From Methanococcus maripaludis C5 (GTDB taxonomy: Archaea > AGJL01 > Methanococci > Methanococcales > Methanococcaceae): 64,000 bases of DNA. The notes beneath the pieces were generated by a model. That model did not search any database. It had not been told where the DNA came from and saw nothing but the letters and a program-made list of their open reading frames with translations. Positions 8,760 through 17,858 of the stretch are shown here, piece after piece (position 1 is the stretch's first letter; each line of letters begins with the position of its first letter). The stretch is taken from the NCBI RefSeq assembly GCF_000016125.1, contig NC_009135.1, positions 1,364,001 through 1,428,000 of the forward strand, written 5' to 3'. The position numbers and the translations under genes are program-made.

Positions 8760-9144
8760 TATTATCATTCCTTGTTAAGTTGACACTCAATATTTTTAAT
8801 GTTGAAACATTATATGATGCATCATCTTCCATTATTATGTCTATAGTGGTATTTGTAGAAATATTAAATCCATTTCCATGAATTCGAATTGTTCTATTTT
8901 CAACTTCCCATTCTGAAGGCGGTGATTTTACATAAACCATTTTGTAAGACCCCGTATCACATACAGAAAGTATTTCAATATTTGATTTAACTTTTGAAAG
9001 TGCAGCATGTGCTAAACTTGCCGAAGATAATTCTACAGATTTATTCAATCCAAAAATTCCGGGGGTCATTGTAGATACAACGATCGCAACGAGAAGTGCT
9101 AAAAATAATACAATAAATTCCACTGAAACCTGTCCTTTTGACAT
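8737..9144 (-). CDS. epdB: Type IV pilin-like protein EpdB
   Basis: 135 residues beginning MSKGQVSVEFIVLFLALLVA: a very short basic leader, Gly-Gln cleavage site, Glu at +5 and the hydrophobic assembly helix of archaeal pilins. The remainder is a beta-rich Asn/Ser/Thr-rich domain with several N-glycosylation sequons, as expected for Methanococcus pilins. It overlaps epdC downstream and follows the 295-residue exported protein by 35 bases. Confidence 0.83.
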   Translation of the reverse strand: MSKGQVSVEFIVLFLALLVAIVVSTMTPGIFGLNKSVELSSASLAHAALSKVKSNIEILSVCDTGSYKMVYVKSPPSEWEVENRTIRIHGNGFNISTNTTIDIIMEDDASYNVSTLKILSVNLTRNDNNVKITIR

Positions 9145-9179
9145 TTCGTAACATCCCTCAAAAAATTAAAAATAGATAA

Positions 9180-10067
9180 TTAAAGCATCCAAAGGCTCTG
9201 AATATCTTCTTCTTTGTCATACCAATACATTTTATATGAAAAATCCAATTTTTGGTTTGAAGACGTAGTATATACTAGCGCAGGAATGTCGTATAAATTA
9301 TAAAATCCTGGGGCCATATCAAATACTGGAACAAGCGTAGTATCGAGCATGTTCGACCCATAGTTACTTAAATCGTTATGTTCATTTACCCAATCGGAAT
9401 ATGAATCCACCCATGTGTTCACAGAATATTTACTGATAACTTTATCACAATTACTGTAGTCCTTCAAAACAATTGGTGCAGGTAGCAATATACTCAAAAC
9501 CTCAGTGTCTTCTTTTTCTATGGATCCGTGTACATAAAGTTTGAAGTTATCTAGTTTTATTCCTTGCTTTTTGGATGCAGGAATTATTTCCTTTAAATCA
9601 AGGAGTTTCGTTTTTGGATATGCTGCAGGACCCGAAATATCCATTGTTCGAACCATTTCGTCTCCATCTTCGTCGTCCTCTTCCCCTTCTTTTGTAATTA
9701 AGTTATCATATCTTGTTGAATACATTTTAATTTTTGCGGTTGTGTATGGGGGCAGCCAAAAACCATCTTTTCCATTTAATTCAGATCTTGTAGTGATATC
9801 TACAGTCACATTATCTGTAGATGCCTCTTCGTCGTCCTCGTACCCATTTGTCAAAGTCATGAAATTTTTTGATGTTTTTAAATCCTTATCAATATACTCG
9901 ATTTCTTCGGGAATTGTTATAAAAACCGAATAAGGATACATATTTGTAATTTCACCAGTTAAACTCCAATATACATCCATTGTAGCTACTGTGGTTTCAG
10001 AATGAACATTTGGAACCGTCAAGATTAAAAGTAAAAAAATAGTTAGGTATTTTATAAATATTTTCAT
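9180..10067 (-). CDS. Secreted protein of the pilus locus
   Basis: 295 residues with a clean signal peptide (about 1-23, cut near VHS/ET). No C-terminal anchor is visible. A Glu/Asp cluster near residues 128-136 stands out. The start codon shares its A with the stop of the previous gene (TGATG) and lies after CAGGTGGTAAC, so the two genes are translationally coupled. The protein is conserved in this locus by position in Methanococcus; I cannot assign a domain. It may act with its 382-residue partner upstream. Confidence 0.68.
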   Translation of the reverse strand: MKIFIKYLTIFLLLILTVPNVHSETTVATMDVYWSLTGEITNMYPYSVFITIPEEIEYIDKDLKTSKNFMTLTNGYEDDEEASTDNVTVDITTRSELNGKDGFWLPPYTTAKIKMYSTRYDNLITKEGEEDDEDGDEMVRTMDISGPAAYPKTKLLDLKEIIPASKKQGIKLDNFKLYVHGSIEKEDTEVLSILLPAPIVLKDYSNCDKVISKYSVNTWVDSYSDWVNEHNDLSNYGSNMLDTTLVPVFDMAPGFYNLYDIPALVYTTSSNQKLDFSYKMYWYDKEEDIQSLWML

Positions 10068-11215
10068 CAGTTACCACCTGCTGCCTTTACAATGTATAAA
10101 TCCTCACTGTTTACCGCAACTAAGTTTGAAACTTTTTCTGATGGAACTGCAACTATCAAAAGATAATTTACATTTTCATCAAATATTTGAGTATTATCTT
10201 CAATTTTATTAAGTCTTTCACCATAGCTTCCGAATTTATCAATAACTGTTGCAATATCCAATTTATCTGCGGCCGTTGCGTGGAGTACTCCTGGCAAATT
10301 ATTAAGGCTGTAAGATATTGAAGAAGTACTTTCAATTGTTGATTCACTTCCTTCATCATTTACGATGTTTGATACAGACCTTTCTTCGCTGTATCCGATA
10401 TCAGGAAGAACCACATAAGATGAATCAATTACTGCATAACCAATTGGTTCTTCTGGCGTATTTTTATTATATATCAATATCGAGTCTCCAGAAAAGGGGA
10501 TTTTACCACATTGTTTTGAAGACACTGTGATTGTAAGTTTGTTTAAGTTAGATATGGGAGTTACACTAAATTCTTTGAGCTGCATGATTCCCATAGAATC
10601 CGTGATTTTCAAAACATCGTCTTTTGTCATAAAATATTCTTGACCTGACATTTCAACGTAGAAGTAAGCATCACCTGAAGTTATAGTTTTTTCGAGTGAC
10701 TTTTCAAGAATTTCTTTTACCTCATCCTCTACATTTGCCTGCTTAAATAATTCATCAACTTCAGCAGTGGAATTTGCATTGTTTATTTTTCTTTCCAACT
10801 CATTTGCTTTTAAGCTACTACCATAGTATTCCCCATACATGTCCTTAATTTGACTTATTGCAAGTGATTTGTAACGTTTTACCTGCAAATAATCTTGTGC
10901 GTCCTCCAAAATACGCTCTATATCCTTTTCGTCCTGACTTTGTTGTATTCTTATGATATAAGATATCTTTTGGGGGTCATTTGGATACTCAAAGAACAAC
11001 TTATCGATTGTATCGATTGCAACTTCCCGATTATTCTCCAATTCTTCTATTTCCCTATTTTTTGCAGTGAAATAAATATTATAAACTTCAAAAATCACAA
11101 TAACAGAAACTACTATAACAAGTGCCATCCTAAGTTGTTTTGGAGGTATTCTTGAAGATTTTTTTGATTTAGATTTCAAACTCTTCAATTTACCACTATA
11201 TTCTTCAGCAGGCAT
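10067..11215 (-). CDS. Single-pass membrane protein with coiled coil, pilus locus
   Basis: The ATG at 11215 follows GGAGGGAGTTT, a near-perfect ribosome binding site, giving 382 residues. A Lys/Ser-rich cytoplasmic tail (1-25) precedes one membrane helix (about 29-48), then a helical, charged stretch (about 50-150) likely to form a coiled coil, then a beta-rich extracellular domain. This topology resembles pilus or secretion scaffold proteins (PilN/PilO-like in shape only). It is encoded between epdA and the secreted protein it is coupled to. Confidence 0.68.
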   Translation of the reverse strand: MPAEEYSGKLKSLKSKSKKSSRIPPKQLRMALVIVVSVIVIFEVYNIYFTAKNREIEELENNREVAIDTIDKLFFEYPNDPQKISYIIRIQQSQDEKDIERILEDAQDYLQVKRYKSLAISQIKDMYGEYYGSSLKANELERKINNANSTAEVDELFKQANVEDEVKEILEKSLEKTITSGDAYFYVEMSGQEYFMTKDDVLKITDSMGIMQLKEFSVTPISNLNKLTITVSSKQCGKIPFSGDSILIYNKNTPEEPIGYAVIDSSYVVLPDIGYSEERSVSNIVNDEGSESTIESTSSISYSLNNLPGVLHATAADKLDIATVIDKFGSYGERLNKIEDNTQIFDENVNYLLIVAVPSEKVSNLVAVNSEDLYIVKAAGGN

Positions 11216-11349
11216 AAACTCCCTCCATCCTGAAATTATAAAAATGAACTCAATAAATGTGTATGTTAAATATACTGTCAAGATATTTTAAATATATTTT
11301 CTATTGTTTTTAAGATATTTTGTTATCTTGGGGATTAAACAGAATTTCA

Positions 11350-11739
11350 CTAACTGGTCCATGAGATATTAAAATCATATTTTGTCGTATCGATCTCCTG
11401 GGAATTAATAACATAATTTTTTATAAATGCCCCAGTACTGCTTGGAACAGCCGAAGTGTTTGTAATGTGGACGGTAATATTCACATAGTCATTGTCTACG
11501 GTAGACCATGTCATTCCGGCATAAACAATTGTTCCGTCAATATCTGTTCCATTATATCCTGAATTTACAAGTGAAACGGCTGTTTTTGCACCCAAATCTA
11601 TTTTATCGAGTGTTCGGGTCCCTTCGTCAAAGGAAGACGTCAAAAAATATGTAATTGTTATTGTAGATATCAAAAGTATCGAAAGAACGATTATTGAAAA
11701 TTCAAAAGATATTTGAGCTCTTTTAGAACCTTTCAACAT
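11350..11739 (-). CDS. epdA: Type IV pilin-like protein EpdA
   Basis: 129 residues. [20 protein letters not shown] has the basic leader, the Q-x-S-x-E-F core and a hydrophobic helix. Ala, not Gly, occupies the -1 position before Gln; archaeal EppA and FlaK substrates tolerate this in some pilins. The C-terminal part has sequons for N-glycosylation. The gene begins one base after the eppA stop, and a 134-base AT-rich gap follows it, where a second promoter may lie. Confidence 0.82.
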   Translation of the reverse strand: MLKGSKRAQISFEFSIIVLSILLISTITITYFLTSSFDEGTRTLDKIDLGAKTAVSLVNSGYNGTDIDGTIVYAGMTWSTVDNDYVNITVHITNTSAVPSSTGAFIKNYVINSQEIDTTKYDFNISWTS

Positions 11740-11740
11740 G

Positions 11741-12781
11741 TTATCCCACCAAATAATTTATAACTCCAAAATTTAGTGCAATAATTACAGAGTACGCTAC
11801 AAGAACGAATGGAACGAATGGGTATGTTGTTAAAACATTTAATTCTCCAGTAAGTTTCCCTTCATTTTGCAATTTATTTAATAATTCTAGATTTTCGTCT
11901 GAAAGACCTTCCCCATCAGTCATTAAAGATTTTCCTTCGGTTTTTCCCATTTCGCCATATACCATGTGTTTAAATCGCTTCAAAATATTTGCATTTTCAA
12001 CAGTTACGTCACCGTTGTCTTTTATGGTTATAATATCTCGAATTATATCCCCTTCATTTAATTCGCTAATCTGTTTTTTTGAGGAAATTTCAGAACCGGT
12101 TAATGCATATATTACCAGCGAAATTAATGAAAGCTGTCCGATATATACGAAAAATGAAACAAGTACATTTTCACTTATAAAATACGAAGGATTGATTAAA
12201 TAAAAGCCGATCAAATAAATGGGCGTAAAGTATCCAAGTTTATTGGATATAATTCGGTATTTTGGAATTTTTCTTGAAATAAATATCGATAAAATTACGT
12301 AAATCCAGAGTATTGCCTTTGTATTTCCAACAGAATATATTTCAGTGATCGAAACTATTATTCCAACGACCATTGCAAGATATGCAGAAGATGGAATAAT
12401 ATCCTTCCAGTAATTCTTCAATATTTTCGTCATCGGAAAAATTGCTGCAAATAATGCGCTCAATCCAATTAATATTAAAATATCTTTCGGAACAAAATAT
12501 ATAGTTTCTGCTGTAAAAATTGGAGATAATGCGGTAAACATTTTAACGTCCCCGCCACCCATACCAACTCCAAGAATTAAACACAAAATTAACGTTGCAA
12601 AAAACGAAGTTATAGCATCAAAACCGAATAAATAATATCCAACGGGTAAATTAACAATCAACATTAAGATAATTACAAAATGAGGAATTATTCGCTCTTT
12701 GATATCGGTAAATGTTGCAGTTAAAATTAATAAAAAATTAAATAAATAAACTCCTAAAATTAAATTATCGATTCCAAACAT
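11741..12781 (-). CDS. eppA: Prepilin peptidase EppA (type IV prepilin-like, A24 family)
   Basis: The ATG at 12781 follows GGGCGGAAAAATC, giving 346 residues; an upstream ATG at 12829 would run into the previous gene. The two catalytic aspartates are visible: one in [10 protein letters not shown] (about residue 28) and one in the GxGD-type motif GMGGGDVK (about 77). Multiple membrane helices fill residues 1-240, and a soluble insert (about 240-320) precedes the last helix. EppA cleaves Epd pilins but not archaellins, which use FlaK. The insert is typical of EppA. Confidence 0.88.
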   Translation of the reverse strand: MFGIDNLILGVYLFNFLLILTATFTDIKERIIPHFVIILMLIVNLPVGYYLFGFDAITSFFATLILCLILGVGMGGGDVKMFTALSPIFTAETIYFVPKDILILIGLSALFAAIFPMTKILKNYWKDIIPSSAYLAMVVGIIVSITEIYSVGNTKAILWIYVILSIFISRKIPKYRIISNKLGYFTPIYLIGFYLINPSYFISENVLVSFFVYIGQLSLISLVIYALTGSEISSKKQISELNEGDIIRDIITIKDNGDVTVENANILKRFKHMVYGEMGKTEGKSLMTDGEGLSDENLELLNKLQNEGKLTGELNVLTTYPFVPFVLVAYSVIIALNFGVINYLVG

Positions 12782-12794
12782 GATTTTTCCGCCC

Positions 12795-13163
12795 TTAAAC
12801 TGAATTATCCTTTCCAAGTTTTTCTTCAACCCGTCTTTTAATCCCCATTAAAATGTCTTGGTTGTCTATAAATTCAATTGAATCATTTATCTTTTTATCT
12901 TTAGTGAGTTCTGTGATCTCTTTTAAAACTTCCGATGCAATTTCGGGTTTATGGATCCATTTACAGTTCATACAACTCCAGATCAAGGATCCGTCTTTTC
13001 TTTTAATAACTTCACCCAGATCTTCATCTTCACAAGGATAAAATGGGCAGTAACACCAAAGACATGACTGATTTTCATAGTGGCAAGGATAATACTCACA
13101 ATCTCGATTTGCCCCACAAAGTGAAAGAACTTTTTTTAAGTGATCTTTTGCTAAATCTATCAT
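12795..13163 (-). CDS. Cysteine-rich small domain protein
   Basis: 122 residues. The N-terminal half holds eight cysteines in the order CGANRDCEYYPC, CLWCYCPFYPC, then CMNC, matching the cysteine-rich small domain family (PF04071 type), which is sometimes fused to cobalamin-related CobZ proteins and probably binds metal. The C-terminal half is charged and helical. It is the first gene of the leftward pilus operon, ending 13 bases before eppA, with GGTG before the ATG. Whether it has anything to do with pili is unknown. Confidence 0.75.
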   Translation of the reverse strand: MIDLAKDHLKKVLSLCGANRDCEYYPCHYENQSCLWCYCPFYPCEDEDLGEVIKRKDGSLIWSCMNCKWIHKPEIASEVLKEITELTKDKKINDSIEFIDNQDILMGIKRRVEEKLGKDNSV

Positions 13164-13244
13164 ATATACACCATTTTCACTTATCGAATGAAATATATAG
13201 TAATTTAATCTATTTATTGTTTTATATGTGCCCGAGGTGAATTA

Positions 13245-13931
13245 ATGAATGATCTGATCGCTCTTGCAGAGGATATTAAGAACGAAAAATTAAAAAAAAA
13301 GGTTGTCGAATTTATAAACGATCCGATTCCAAAACATCCTGAAATTGAAAGTACTGGCATAACACTTGAAACCTCCCCCGCAAGCGTTAAAAGACATCAC
13401 AAATACTCCGGAGGATTAATCGAACATACGATCGCAGTTACAAAAATGGCTGTAAAAATGGCTGAAGCCTTGGAAGAAACATATGGAATTGAATTAAATA
13501 GAGATTTGCTAATTTCCGGAGGAATACTCCACGATCTTATGAAACCACAAAATTATCAGTTAAAAGACGGAAAATTCGACCATCTTTCAAATTTTCACCT
13601 CGACCATTTGACACTTGGAATTGCAGAACTGTACAGAAGGGACTTTCCACTTGAAGTTATAAAAGTTGTAGCTAGCCATCACGGAGATCATGGTCCTGTA
13701 AGTCCAGATTCAATAGAAGCGTGGCTAATTCATCATTCAGACAATGTAGACGCTGCAATTAATGATATAGGAATTAGAATATGTCAGGCGAGAGCTAGAG
13801 AATTTGGAATTGATGATTCACAAATATATAAAATCGTCAATCCATTAAAATTATATGAAATGCGTAAAAAATTGGGAAAAGATAAAGTGAAAGAATTTTT
13901 AAAGGAAAAATTGGAAATAAAGGATGAATAA
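13245..13931 (+). CDS. mptB: HD-domain phosphodiesterase, probable MptB (dihydroneopterin cyclic phosphate hydrolase)
   Basis: A 228-residue HD-superfamily metal hydrolase. Visible ligands are HHKYSGGLIEHT (about 46-57), the HD pair in GGILHDLMKP (about 89-98) and SHHGDHG (about 145-151). Size and sequence resemble M. jannaschii MptB, which opens 7,8-dihydroneopterin 2',3'-cyclic phosphate in tetrahydromethanopterin synthesis. The ATG follows GAGGTGAATTA. It is transcribed away from the pilus operon across an 81-base gap. The fold is certain; the MptB assignment is from overall likeness. Confidence 0.78.
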   Translation: MNDLIALAEDIKNEKLKKKVVEFINDPIPKHPEIESTGITLETSPASVKRHHKYSGGLIEHTIAVTKMAVKMAEALEETYGIELNRDLLISGGILHDLMKPQNYQLKDGKFDHLSNFHLDHLTLGIAELYRRDFPLEVIKVVASHHGDHGPVSPDSIEAWLIHHSDNVDAAINDIGIRICQARAREFGIDDSQIYKIVNPLKLYEMRKKLGKDKVKEFLKEKLEIKDE

Positions 13932-14231
13932 TTGATTTAAAAAATATGAAAATTCATTAGTACTGTATGTTATTTAAAATAGTGAACAGCCCCCACCATA
14001 TCTATTGTTTTTTAGCATAATTTAAAACTCAAAAAGTTTTTAAATTTTGACTTTGAAAAATCCGTTACGCTTTCCCATTAATAATAATTAAAAATCAGAA
14101 CATTTACGATAAGTATGCTATTAAGTCATACCCTAAGTCAGGCTTTTTTAAATTTATTGATTTGTGGTGTCTAAACAGTGTTTTAATTAGTAGTTACAGT
14201 TAAACTCTTTTTAAATAATATTTATATAGTG

Positions 14232-14249
14232 GTAATTATTAGTAATTAC
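14232..14249. promoter_or_regulatory. Candidate operator dyad, Mo/W transporter operon
   Basis: GTAATTA-TTAG-TAATTAC is a 7-base inverted repeat with a 4-base spacer; it contains the 8-base palindrome GTAATTAC. Similar dyads lie before moeA (18560-18581) and before fmdE (24892-24911). A shared metal-responsive repressor or activator is inferred. The AT-rich background makes chance matches possible. Confidence 0.4.
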
Positions 14250-14400
14250 TATTTTACTTCAAAATTAATTTATATTAATTACATATTTTTGATTTTAAGC
14301 AATTATTGGATGAATATTTGCACATAAGTCCCATTTGGGGTAAATTATATATAATTGAAATACATACCAGAATTATAATTCCTTATAATATTATAGATAG

Positions 14401-14416
14401 CGGAAATAAAATTCCG
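14401..14416 (+). promoter_or_regulatory. Leader hairpin CGGAA-N6-TTCCG before the first binding-protein gene
   Basis: Five base pairs close a six-base loop, 26 bases before the ATG of the substrate-binding protein. A closely similar hairpin (CCGGAA-N6-TTCCGG) lies 23 bases before the second Mo/W binding-protein gene. Shared stem sequence, loop size and distance suggest an RNA or DNA control element. Confidence 0.45.
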
Positions 14417-14442
14417 TATTAAAACCCACACGGTGAACTAAA

Positions 14443-15225
14443 ATGAAAAAATCATTGCTCGGCATAATCTCAATATTATCACTAACATTGTTGTTTTCAG
14501 GTTGTGTTGACAACAGCGGTGCAGAAGAACAGGCTGTGTTACATGCATACGTTGGTGCAGGAATGCAAATGCCAATGGACGAAATTGCAATTGAATTTGA
14601 AGAAAAATACGGAATAAAAGTAGAATATGATTATTCAGGTAGTGGTGCACTTCTGTCAAAAATAGTTGCATCAAACCAAGGTGACATATTCATGCCTGGA
14701 GACTGTTCATATGTTTACCAATTACAGGAAAAAGAAATGAGTACTGAATGCTCTAACGTTACAAAACACATCCCTGTTATCGCAGTTCAAAAAGGAAACC
14801 CTAAAAACATCACCGGACTTTCAGATTTAGGACAGGATGATTTAGAACTTGCACTTGGAGATAGTAGCATATCAATTGGAAAATTATTCACAAAAATACT
14901 CTCAAAAGCTGAAACTAAAGGAGTAAACGTCACTGAAGCAGTTAATTCAAATACTGTTGTAACAGGTGCTACTGTAAAACAAGTATTATTATACGTTACT
15001 GAAAAAAACGTGGATGCAGCAGTTGTTTGGAGTGCTGACGCATATGAAAACTCGGATGCTGTAGATATCGTACCAATTGAAAGCGAATATAATATCATAA
15101 AAACAGTACCTATCTCGATATTATCAACCACTGAAGACTATGACAATGCAAAATTGTTCTACGACTTTGTAAATAATGAAGGAAAAGAAATCTTTGAAAA
15201 ACATGGCTTTGTAGCTCTGGAGTAA
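14443..15225 (+). CDS. Molybdate/tungstate ABC transporter substrate-binding lipoprotein (ModA/WtpA superfamily)
   Basis: 260 residues with a lipoprotein signal (LLFSGC, Cys at about 21). The mature part has the ModA-like order: AYVGAGMQMPMDEIA at the oxyanion site, YDYSGSGALLSKI, GDIFMPGD, and the hinge-proximal GATVKQVLLYV with VDAAVVW. It should bind MoO4 or WO4 outside the membrane and hand it to the permease encoded next. It differs clearly from the ModA at 25470, so the two transporters may separate molybdate from tungstate. Which anion it prefers cannot be read from sequence. Confidence 0.87.
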   Translation: MKKSLLGIISILSLTLLFSGCVDNSGAEEQAVLHAYVGAGMQMPMDEIAIEFEEKYGIKVEYDYSGSGALLSKIVASNQGDIFMPGDCSYVYQLQEKEMSTECSNVTKHIPVIAVQKGNPKNITGLSDLGQDDLELALGDSSISIGKLFTKILSKAETKGVNVTEAVNSNTVVTGATVKQVLLYVTEKNVDAAVVWSADAYENSDAVDIVPIESEYNIIKTVPISILSTTEDYDNAKLFYDFVNNEGKEIFEKHGFVALE

Positions 15226-15238
15226 TGCATGGGATATT

Positions 15239-16039
15239 ATGAAAAATAATGATTTTTTAAAATTTTTTTCACTTTTTGCACTATCTGTATTCATATTATT
15301 CGTATTAATGATAGTGATGTCCATCGTTACAAACATATCTTTTGAAACGTTTTACTATTCGTTATTCTCAAAAGAAATCCAGTTTGCAATAAAATTAAGC
15401 CTTGAAACTGCTAGCATTGCGACACTGCTTGGAACATTGCTTGGCGTTCCTGCAGCATACGCACTTGCAAGATACGACTTCAAAGGAAAAAATATCGTGG
15501 ACAGTATTGTCGAACTTCCAGTAATTCTTCCTCCATTAATAACAGGCTTTGCTTTACTGGTATTTTTTGGGAATACCGTGTTTGGAAAATTTATAACTGA
15601 AAATCTAATCGAAATCCTTTTTACATACAAAGGAACGATAGTTGCACAGTTTTTCGTTGCAACACCATTTATTATAAGAACATCAAAATCAGTATTTGAA
15701 TGCATTGATGAAAAGTACGAACTTATTGCTCAAAGTCTCGGCTCTAAAAAATACGAAAGTTTCCTCAATGTCGTAATTCCAATGGCCAAAAATGGAATTA
15801 TTGCAGGAGTGATACTTGCCTGGGCACGAAGCATTGGGGAATTTGGAGCTACAATGATGCTTGCAGGGGCTACAAAGATGAAAACAGAAACGCTTCCAAT
15901 CGCAGTGTTTTTAAATATTTCACTTGGAGACCTTGAAAAAGCACTTGCCGTATCCCTGATATTTTTAATTGTAGCAACTTTGGTATTATTTATAATTAGA
16001 TTAATTTTAAAAATAGGTGAGAACAATGATAGACTTTAA
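15239..16039 (+). CDS. Molybdate/tungstate ABC transporter permease
   Basis: 266 residues with about six membrane helices. The cytoplasmic EAA loop is ARSIGEFGATMMLAGA (about 201-216), the form typical of ModB/WtpB/TupB permeases. The binding-protein gene ends 13 bases upstream and the DUF364 gene overlaps its 3' end by 14 bases, so the four genes form one operon. Two of these subunits should pair with the ATPase at 16755-17858. Confidence 0.9.
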   Translation: MKNNDFLKFFSLFALSVFILFVLMIVMSIVTNISFETFYYSLFSKEIQFAIKLSLETASIATLLGTLLGVPAAYALARYDFKGKNIVDSIVELPVILPPLITGFALLVFFGNTVFGKFITENLIEILFTYKGTIVAQFFVATPFIIRTSKSVFECIDEKYELIAQSLGSKKYESFLNVVIPMAKNGIIAGVILAWARSIGEFGATMMLAGATKMKTETLPIAVFLNISLGDLEKALAVSLIFLIVATLVLFIIRLILKIGENNDRL

Positions 16040-16739
16040 ATCAGAATTAGAAAGAATAGCAACTGAAAACCATCTTTTAGATGAAACTATTGAGATAAAA
16101 CCAGTTAATGTAAATTTAGAATCAAAAACCATCGATGATTATCCATTAATGCAGGGAAAAGAATTTTTACTCCGTGCATTCTTTAAAGGCGATGTTGGAG
16201 ATGCATTTACAAACAACCTCATTGAATTTAACGGCAAACTCTCAGAAGTTATTGCTTCAGGAAGTCCTCAAATGATTATTGCTGCACTAAATTCAGTCAT
16301 GAAAAATCTGAAAATGGTTGAAAAATCAGAGCACTGTATAAAAGGAGAACCTGAAGTCTGTGCAAAAGAATTATCTGACTTTTTACTAACAGAACTTGGA
16401 AAAGACATAAAAATTGGAGTTATTGGATACCACCCTGCAATAATAAGACAGATGGTAACCACATTTGGAAAAGATCAAGTTATTGCAAGTGACATGGATC
16501 TAGATACAATTGGAAGGATTAGACAGGGAATTGTAATAATGCACGGTAGTATGAACGAACATTTAATCGAAAACTCCGATATCATCCTTTCAACAGGAAG
16601 TACTGCTGCAAATGGGAGTTTAGAAGAAATTTTAAACTATACAAAAAAATACGATAAAAGAATAATATTCTATGGAACAACTGTAGCATGTGCAGCAAAA
16701 ATGCTCGATTTAGAAAGATTCTGTGCCCTTGGAAAATAA
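16026..16739 (+). CDS. DUF364-type putative metal-chelation protein in Mo/W operon
   Basis: The ATG at 16026 is preceded by AGGTGAGAAC, giving 237 residues; it overlaps the permease gene by 14 bases. IGVIGYHPAIIRQM and the Rossmann-like alternation with IILSTGSTAANGSLEEIL fit the DUF364/putative heavy-metal chelation family, which often accompanies metal or cofactor transport. The role here may be handling the oxyanion or a pterin complex after import; that is inference. No catalytic residues are known to me. Confidence 0.7.
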   Translation: MIDFKSELERIATENHLLDETIEIKPVNVNLESKTIDDYPLMQGKEFLLRAFFKGDVGDAFTNNLIEFNGKLSEVIASGSPQMIIAALNSVMKNLKMVEKSEHCIKGEPEVCAKELSDFLLTELGKDIKIGVIGYHPAIIRQMVTTFGKDQVIASDMDLDTIGRIRQGIVIMHGSMNEHLIENSDIILSTGSTAANGSLEEILNYTKKYDKRIIFYGTTVACAAKMLDLERFCALGK

Positions 16740-16754
16740 TTGTTTGTGGTAGTG

Positions 16755-17858
16755 ATGCTTGTAATTGAAAACTTGAGAAAAAATCTCAGTAATTTTGAAT
16801 TGTATATCGATAAACTTGAAATTAAGGATGACGATTACTTCGTATTCTTGGGTTTGAGCGGTAGCGGTAAAACTACAATTCTTGAAATGATTGCAGGATT
16901 CATTAAACCCGATTCTGGAAAAATAATTCTAAATGGAGAAGATATTACAGATAAACCGATAAATGAGCGAAAAATTGTTCTTTGTAATGGTAAATATCTA
17001 TTTCCCCATTTAACGATTCAAAAAAATATAGAATACGGGATAAAACATCTGCCAAAATCTGAAAAAAAGGAAAAAGTAGACAACATTTCAAAATTACTTA
17101 ATATTACGCATCTGCTAAACCGAAAACCCGAAAGATTGAGCAGTGGTGAACAGCAACGAGTGGCTCTTGCAATGGCACTGGTAATGGATCCCGAAATAAT
17201 ATTGTTAGATGAACCACTATCATCACTTGATAGATTACTCCATGAAAAATTGATGTATGATTTAAAAGAGGTTCACAAGTCTTCAAATGTCACATTCATA
17301 CACGTTACCCACGACTTTTCAGAAGCCGCAGTTTTGTCAAATAAAATGGCGATACTTAGAAATGGAAAAATCGAACAGATTGGAACACTGCAAAATGTAT
17401 TAAAACATCCTAAAAACGAGTTTGTTGCAAAATTCGTTGGAATTAAAAATATACTTTATGGAAACTGCATAAAAAAATATGAAAATTATATTATTCAACT
17501 TCTAGGCTTTGAAATACCAATCAAAGAGGCGAGTTATGGTGAAATAACACCGGACACATTCCCCCAAATACTGCGTAACTGGTCGTTTTTCGTGAGCCTT
17601 GCAAATTATGGTGAAATAACACTAGGAATATTTCCAAAAGATATTAAATTTTCAAAAAAATATGAAAACGACCCGGAAACATATTCTGGAAAAATAAAAA
17701 GCATTGTTCCATCAGGCCCATTCGATTCAAAAGCTGTGATCGAATTTAACAATATAGAACTGATTTCAGAAATGCCAAATAGTGAACTCTTGAAAAATCC
17801 GTTGAAAAAAGGAGATTCCATAGAATTTTATATCGAATCGATATCAATAATCGGATAA
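16755..17858 (+). CDS. Molybdate/tungstate ABC transporter ATP-binding protein
   Basis: With ATG 16755 the protein has 367 residues (TTG 16740 and GTG 16746/16752 are alternatives). Walker A is GLSGSGKT (about 34-41), signature LSSGEQQRVAL (about 128-138), Walker B IILLDEP followed by SSLD, and the His switch in VTHDF. The Q-loop reads LCNGKYLFPHL where relatives have VFQNYALFPHL, so the usual Gln appears replaced by Asn. A C-terminal TOBE/Mop-like domain (about 285-365) may sense the anion. Last gene of the operon. Confidence 0.88.
   Translation: MLVIENLRKNLSNFELYIDKLEIKDDDYFVFLGLSGSGKTTILEMIAGFIKPDSGKIILNGEDITDKPINERKIVLCNGKYLFPHLTIQKNIEYGIKHLPKSEKKEKVDNISKLLNITHLLNRKPERLSSGEQQRVALAMALVMDPEIILLDEPLSSLDRLLHEKLMYDLKEVHKSSNVTFIHVTHDFSEAAVLSNKMAILRNGKIEQIGTLQNVLKHPKNEFVAKFVGIKNILYGNCIKKYENYIIQLLGFEIPIKEASYGEITPDTFPQILRNWSFFVSLANYGEITLGIFPKDIKFSKKYENDPETYSGKIKSIVPSGPFDSKAVIEFNNIELISEMPNSELLKNPLKKGDSIEFYIESISIIG

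Larger units (their letters stand above)
13932..14442 (+). other. Intergenic leader region of the first Mo/W transporter operon
   Basis: About 510 bases with no gene. It holds a less AT-rich patch near 13985-14010, AT-rich TATA-like stretches (for example near 14346), the GTAATTA dyad at 14232-14249 and the hairpin at 14401-14416 listed separately. The long leader suggests regulation. I see no tRNA or other standard RNA. Confidence 0.5.

Noticed and set aside
9541-9933. 130-residue Ser-rich rightward ORF
   Set aside because: Antisense to the secreted pilus-locus protein; its Ser/Ile pattern only mirrors the acidic and Lys-rich codons of the real gene.
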